Virus record (IMG/VR): IMGVR_UViG_3300012936_000179
Coordinates: 1-23,271 of that record
Origin: a virus
Length of the DNA stretch: 23,271 bases
Strand: one strand, 5' to 3'
Shown here: positions 22,714 through 23,271 of the stretch, in pieces
Layout: each line of letters opens with the position of its first letter
How positions within the stretch are numbered: the first letter of the stretch is position 1
Program-made: the position numbers and the translations under genes
Notes under the pieces: model-generated
Databases searched by the model: none
What the model was told of the DNA's origin: nothing
Seen by the model: only the letters and a program-made list of their open reading frames with translations

Positions 22714-23271
22714 ATGCAAGATCCAGAAGAAGATTTATACGCAGGTTTATTTGACGATGATGTTGTCGAAAACGTAGATATTATAGGTGAAGAAGAAACT
22801 GAAGACGAATATGACTGGTTAAATAGTGTTCCACCACCAATTAGTAATGATATATCTTTCGAAGAATGGAATGTTAAAGGTGAAGGTGCTTTTGATAGCG
22901 CTGAAGAAGATTTAGAAGAAAAATTAGCTGCTAAATATCCACACTTAACTTTTGATACTCCAGTTATGAAAGGTGGGTATATGTATGACGAGATAGATGT
23001 TACTAATGAAGATGGTGAGGTTTTTAGGTGGAGAATGAATACAGATTACAACGCTTCAAGGTCGGATGCTAATATACCTTCTGGTACACCTAGCGACGCT
23101 GAGGGTAGAGAAGCTCAAAGTAGATCTGATTATATAAATTTTTTAGAGTTTGCTAATAAATCTAAATTTAATAAAGAAGGTAAATATAAAAATTCTGATG
23201 ACATAAGAACGTTAGGACCTGACTACATGGTTAAAAACGACAAAGGTCAAGATGTTGAAATGCAGGTAACA
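22714..23271 (+). CDS. Start of a large acidic virion protein (partial, runs off the window)
   Basis: An open frame begins at ATG 22714, 7 bases after the previous stop, and stays open for 186 codons to the last base. The first 75 residues are very acidic (MQDPEEDLYAGLFDDDVVEN, then EEETEDEYDW). A more ordered section from residue 75 (KYPHLTFDTPVMKGGYMYDE) has alternating strands and Asp/Glu/Lys turns. Codon use matches its neighbours, so it is a real gene. In podoviruses the gene after the two internal proteins is often the largest ejected protein, carrying a lytic transglycosylase, peptidase or, in crAss-like phages, RNA polymerase subunits. None of those motifs falls in the visible part, so the function is open. 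Confidence 0.85.
   Translation, partial: MQDPEEDLYAGLFDDDVVENVDIIGEEETEDEYDWLNSVPPPISNDISFEEWNVKGEGAFDSAEEDLEEKLAAKYPHLTFDTPVMKGGYMYDEIDVTNEDGEVFRWRMNTDYNASRSDANIPSGTPSDAEGREAQSRSDYINFLEFANKSKFNKEGKYKNSDDIRTLGPDYMVKNDKGQDVEMQVT

Noticed and set aside
1-23271. tRNA, CRISPR, integrase, attachment site or insertion sequence
   Set aside because: Gaps are at most 66 bases and hold only terminators and A/T leaders, and I saw no spaced repeats or recombinase-like protein.

Overview
The window is a single, tightly packed, one-strand block of virion morphogenesis genes from a tailed double-stranded DNA phage. Every supported gene lies on the + strand. The gaps are 3 to 66 bases, and the DNA is strongly AT-rich. 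There are no tRNAs, integrase, repressor, CRISPR array or insertion sequence. The order is large terminase, portal, scaffold, major capsid, three small head-region genes, two connector-like genes, a very large tail protein, a second tail protein, and internal (ejected) proteins. With no tape measure, tail tube, sheath or baseplate gene, this is the layout of a short-tailed podovirus. Almost all genes lack a Shine-Dalgarno sequence and start behind pure A/T leaders, which is typical of Bacteroidota hosts. The protein motifs look like those I remember from crAss-like and related uncultured marine flavobacterial phages. Host and family are inferences; no search was run.

Positions 1-4693 hold the end of an upstream gene, the large terminase and the portal (DNA packaging motor and vertex). 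Positions 4711-7337 hold the probable scaffold and the major capsid protein. Positions 7363-10200 hold three genes of unknown function, split by an intrinsic terminator after the first and followed by another after the third. Positions 10267-12333 hold two connector or tail-ring candidates. Positions 12337-19958 hold a 1894-residue nozzle-like protein and a 635-residue tail protein. A small GNAT-like acetyltransferase gene (19965-20369) sits inside the structural block. Positions 20372-23271 hold two probable internal virion proteins and the first 186 codons of an acidic protein that runs off the end.

The inferred assembly is as follows. Scaffold and major capsid protein build a procapsid on the portal, terminase fills it with DNA, ring proteins and the nozzle complete the short tail, and the internal proteins are packed for ejection. 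The clearest open questions are: the only strong Shine-Dalgarno site, in front of terL; two terminators with no room for a promoter before the next gene; A/T pentamer repeats placed against start codons; a hydrophobic stretch inside the giant tail protein; and the role of the acetyltransferase. I see no clear new defence or mobile system here.
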